Below, one piece after another: positions 34,629 through 35,815 of a DNA stretch of 35,815 nucleotides. Numbering within the stretch: the first letter of the stretch is position 1; every line of letters begins with the position of its first letter. The stretch covers positions 1 through 35,815 of the forward strand of contig JAHYJD010000029.1 in NCBI GenBank assembly GCA_019429365.1. Direction: 5' to 3'. The notes under the pieces are model-generated. The model was not told the origin of the DNA and searched no databases. It saw only the letters and a program-made list of their open reading frames with translations. This stretch comes from Bacteroidales bacterium. GTDB lineage: Bacteria; Bacteroidota; Bacteroidia; Bacteroidales; UBA7960. The position numbers were made by a program, and so were the translations under genes.

Positions 34629-35815
34629 ATGAGAAAATTTACAACACTTATGATGATGCTTTTTGTATCGTCATTGATTTTTGCTCAAAACGCGCCCATT
34701 ACATTCGAGCCCGGCGAATACGGGGCCGACTGGACCTGGACGGTTTTTGAGAACGAAAGCAATCCTGCCCTGGAAATTATTGACAACCCCGATGCCTCAG
34801 GCATAAACACTTCCTCGAAAGTGGCCAAATTTACTGCCCTGCAAGCAGGAAACCCATGGGCTGGCGTTGAATCGCAAGTTGGGGTTGATCTGGGTACTTT
34901 CCAATGGAATGCGAATAACCGTATTGTGAAGATTATGGTATGGAAAACTGTGATCAGCGATGTGGGAATTAAATTTGCCACCGAAACCGGCTGGGCACAA
35001 CTGGAGCTTAAAGTGCCAAATACTGTTACCAATGAGTGGGAAGAACTTACCTTCGATTTCTCCAATGCCAACAACCCGCCAAACCCTGAAAACGGAACCC
35101 TGGGACAAATCATTATTTTCCCCGACTTTGCTGCCAGAGCGCAGGACAATATTGTGTATTTCGACAATATTACCTTCAATGCTGCAGGCGCACCTACTGA
35201 TCAACCCACTGTTGCAGCTCCCGCCCCGCCGGCCCGCGAGCCCGGCGATGTGCTTTCGGTTTTCAGCGGTGCATACACCGATGTGGCAGGTACCAATTTC
35301 AATCCCGGCTGGGGTCAGACAACCCAGGTAAGCTTTGTTGAAATTGCAGGTAATGAAACCATGAAATATGCCAGTTTCAACTACCAGGGAACACAGTTTG
35401 CCAGTGCATTGAATGTTACACAAATGGAAACACTCCACCTTGATATGTGGACAGCCGATGCTACATCAGTAAACATATTCCTGATCAGCCCCGGACCGGT
35501 TGAAACAGCCTTTGCTTTGCCCATCACTCCCAATCAGTGGGTTAGTTATGATATTCCATTAACGGCATTTACCGGCGTTAACCTTGCAGATGTTATCCAG
35601 TTTAAGTTTGATGGCGGTAATGGTTCTCAAACCTTATACCTTGACAATCTTTATTTTTACAAAGAAGGCAGTGTTACAGAAGGACCCAGAAACCCCATCG
35701 ATTTTGAACCGGGTGGTTTTGGCGCCGACTGGACATGGACCGTTTTCGAAAACGCGACCAATCCACCGCTGGAAATTATTGCCAATCCTGATCCAACTGG
35801 AATTAATACATCTGC
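34629..35815 (+). CDS. secreted multi-module glycan-binding protein, 3' end outside the window
   Basis: An open frame of 395 codons that runs off the right edge. The ATG at 34629 starts a signal peptide (M-R-K-F-T-T-L-M-M-M, cleavage after F-A, residue 19) without a lipobox. A first jelly-roll module (about 23-185) starts P-I-T-F-E-P-G and ends I-V-Y-F-D-N-I-T-F. A proline/alanine linker follows, then a second module (about 207-350) starting V-L-S-V-F-S-G-A-Y-T-D and ending L-Y-L-D-N-L-Y-F-Y. This second module is the same type as the C-terminal module of the lipoprotein at 21231. From residue 356 the first module begins again. No catalytic motif is seen. It is probably a secreted beta-glucan-binding protein or the N-terminal part of a large hydrolase. 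It lies 92 bases after the GH17 pair. Confidence 0.85.
   Translation, partial: MRKFTTLMMMLFVSSLIFAQNAPITFEPGEYGADWTWTVFENESNPALEIIDNPDASGINTSSKVAKFTALQAGNPWAGVESQVGVDLGTFQWNANNRIVKIMVWKTVISDVGIKFATETGWAQLELKVPNTVTNEWEELTFDFSNANNPPNPENGTLGQIIIFPDFAARAQDNIVYFDNITFNAAGAPTDQPTVAAPAPPAREPGDVLSVFSGAYTDVAGTNFNPGWGQTTQVSFVEIAGNETMKYASFNYQGTQFASALNVTQMETLHLDMWTADATSVNIFLISPGPVETAFALPITPNQWVSYDIPLTAFTGVNLADVIQFKFDGGNGSQTLYLDNLYFYKEGSVTEGPRNPIDFEPGGFGADWTWTVFENATNPPLEIIANPDPTGINTS
35694..35815 (+). repeat. second copy of an internal coding repeat (first copy 34695-34816)
   Basis: Residues 356-395 repeat residues 23-62 with about three quarters identity: both contain the exact string G-A-D-W-T-W-T-V-F-E-N, and both follow with N-P-x-L-E-I-I-x-N-P-D. 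The period is 333 residues (999 bases). The copy is cut by the window edge. Confidence 0.9.

Noticed and set aside
1-35815. CRISPR arrays, tRNA or rRNA genes, transposases, integrases
   Set aside because: No regularly spaced repeat-spacer pattern, no recognisable tRNA or rRNA sequence, and no transposase-like or integrase-like open frame was seen.

Overview
The window reads as chromosomal DNA of an anaerobic or facultatively anaerobic member of the Bacteroidota, probably a Bacteroidales/Marinilabiliales-type organism. The reasons are lipoprotein signal peptides with Bacteroidota-style residues after the lipobox cysteine, a type IX secretion sorting tail on a large CotH/lamin-tail protein, a TTTG-N20-TAnnTTTG-type promoter, GPH-family sugar transporters used with surface lipoprotein hydrolases, an oxygen-sensitive glycyl radical enzyme, and several Bacteroidota-type intergenic repeats. 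The genus cannot be fixed from the sequence alone.

Left part (1-15.8 kb): mixed housekeeping and peptide/amino-acid functions. A two-domain fasciclin lipoprotein and a 69-residue two-helix membrane protein are followed, on the minus strand, by an exported M20 metallopeptidase and an S9 (DPP IV/prolyl-oligopeptidase-type) serine peptidase lipoprotein. Divergent from these lie a radical-SAM activase and a glycyl radical enzyme whose sequence matches trans-4-hydroxy-L-proline dehydratase (HypD). Next come a 1288-residue T9SS-secreted CotH protein and an hflK-hflC pair that ends at a strong intrinsic terminator.

Right part (16.1 kb to the window end): a beta-1,3-glucan (laminarin-type) utilisation locus, all on the plus strand and mostly with very small gaps. 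A GPH sugar/cation symporter comes first. After a 524-base gap there follow: a fusion of a clan GH-A glycosidase with an outer-membrane beta-barrel-like half; a glycan-binding lipoprotein; a GH16 laminarinase lipoprotein; a 1149-residue phosphorylase of the GH94/GH149/GH161 kind; a second GPH symporter; a GH17 lipoprotein; a GH30 lipoprotein; a third GPH symporter closely related to the first; two overlapping GH17 genes without signal peptides; and a secreted multi-module binding protein cut by the window edge.

Inferred working model: GH16, GH17 and GH30 lipoproteins cut and debranch beta-1,3/1,6-glucan at the cell surface or in the periplasm, helped by binding proteins. Oligosaccharides cross the outer membrane, conceivably through the barrel half of the GH-A fusion, because no SusC/SusD pair is present in the window. 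GPH symporters carry them over the inner membrane. Cytoplasmic GH17 enzymes and the phosphorylase process them, giving glucose 1-phosphate. The most unusual points are the missing SusCD pair with a glycosidase-barrel fusion in its place, the cytoplasmic GH17 pair next to a phosphorylase, an apparently unassigned binding module shared by two proteins, and an array of six degenerate 11-bp repeats near the left end.
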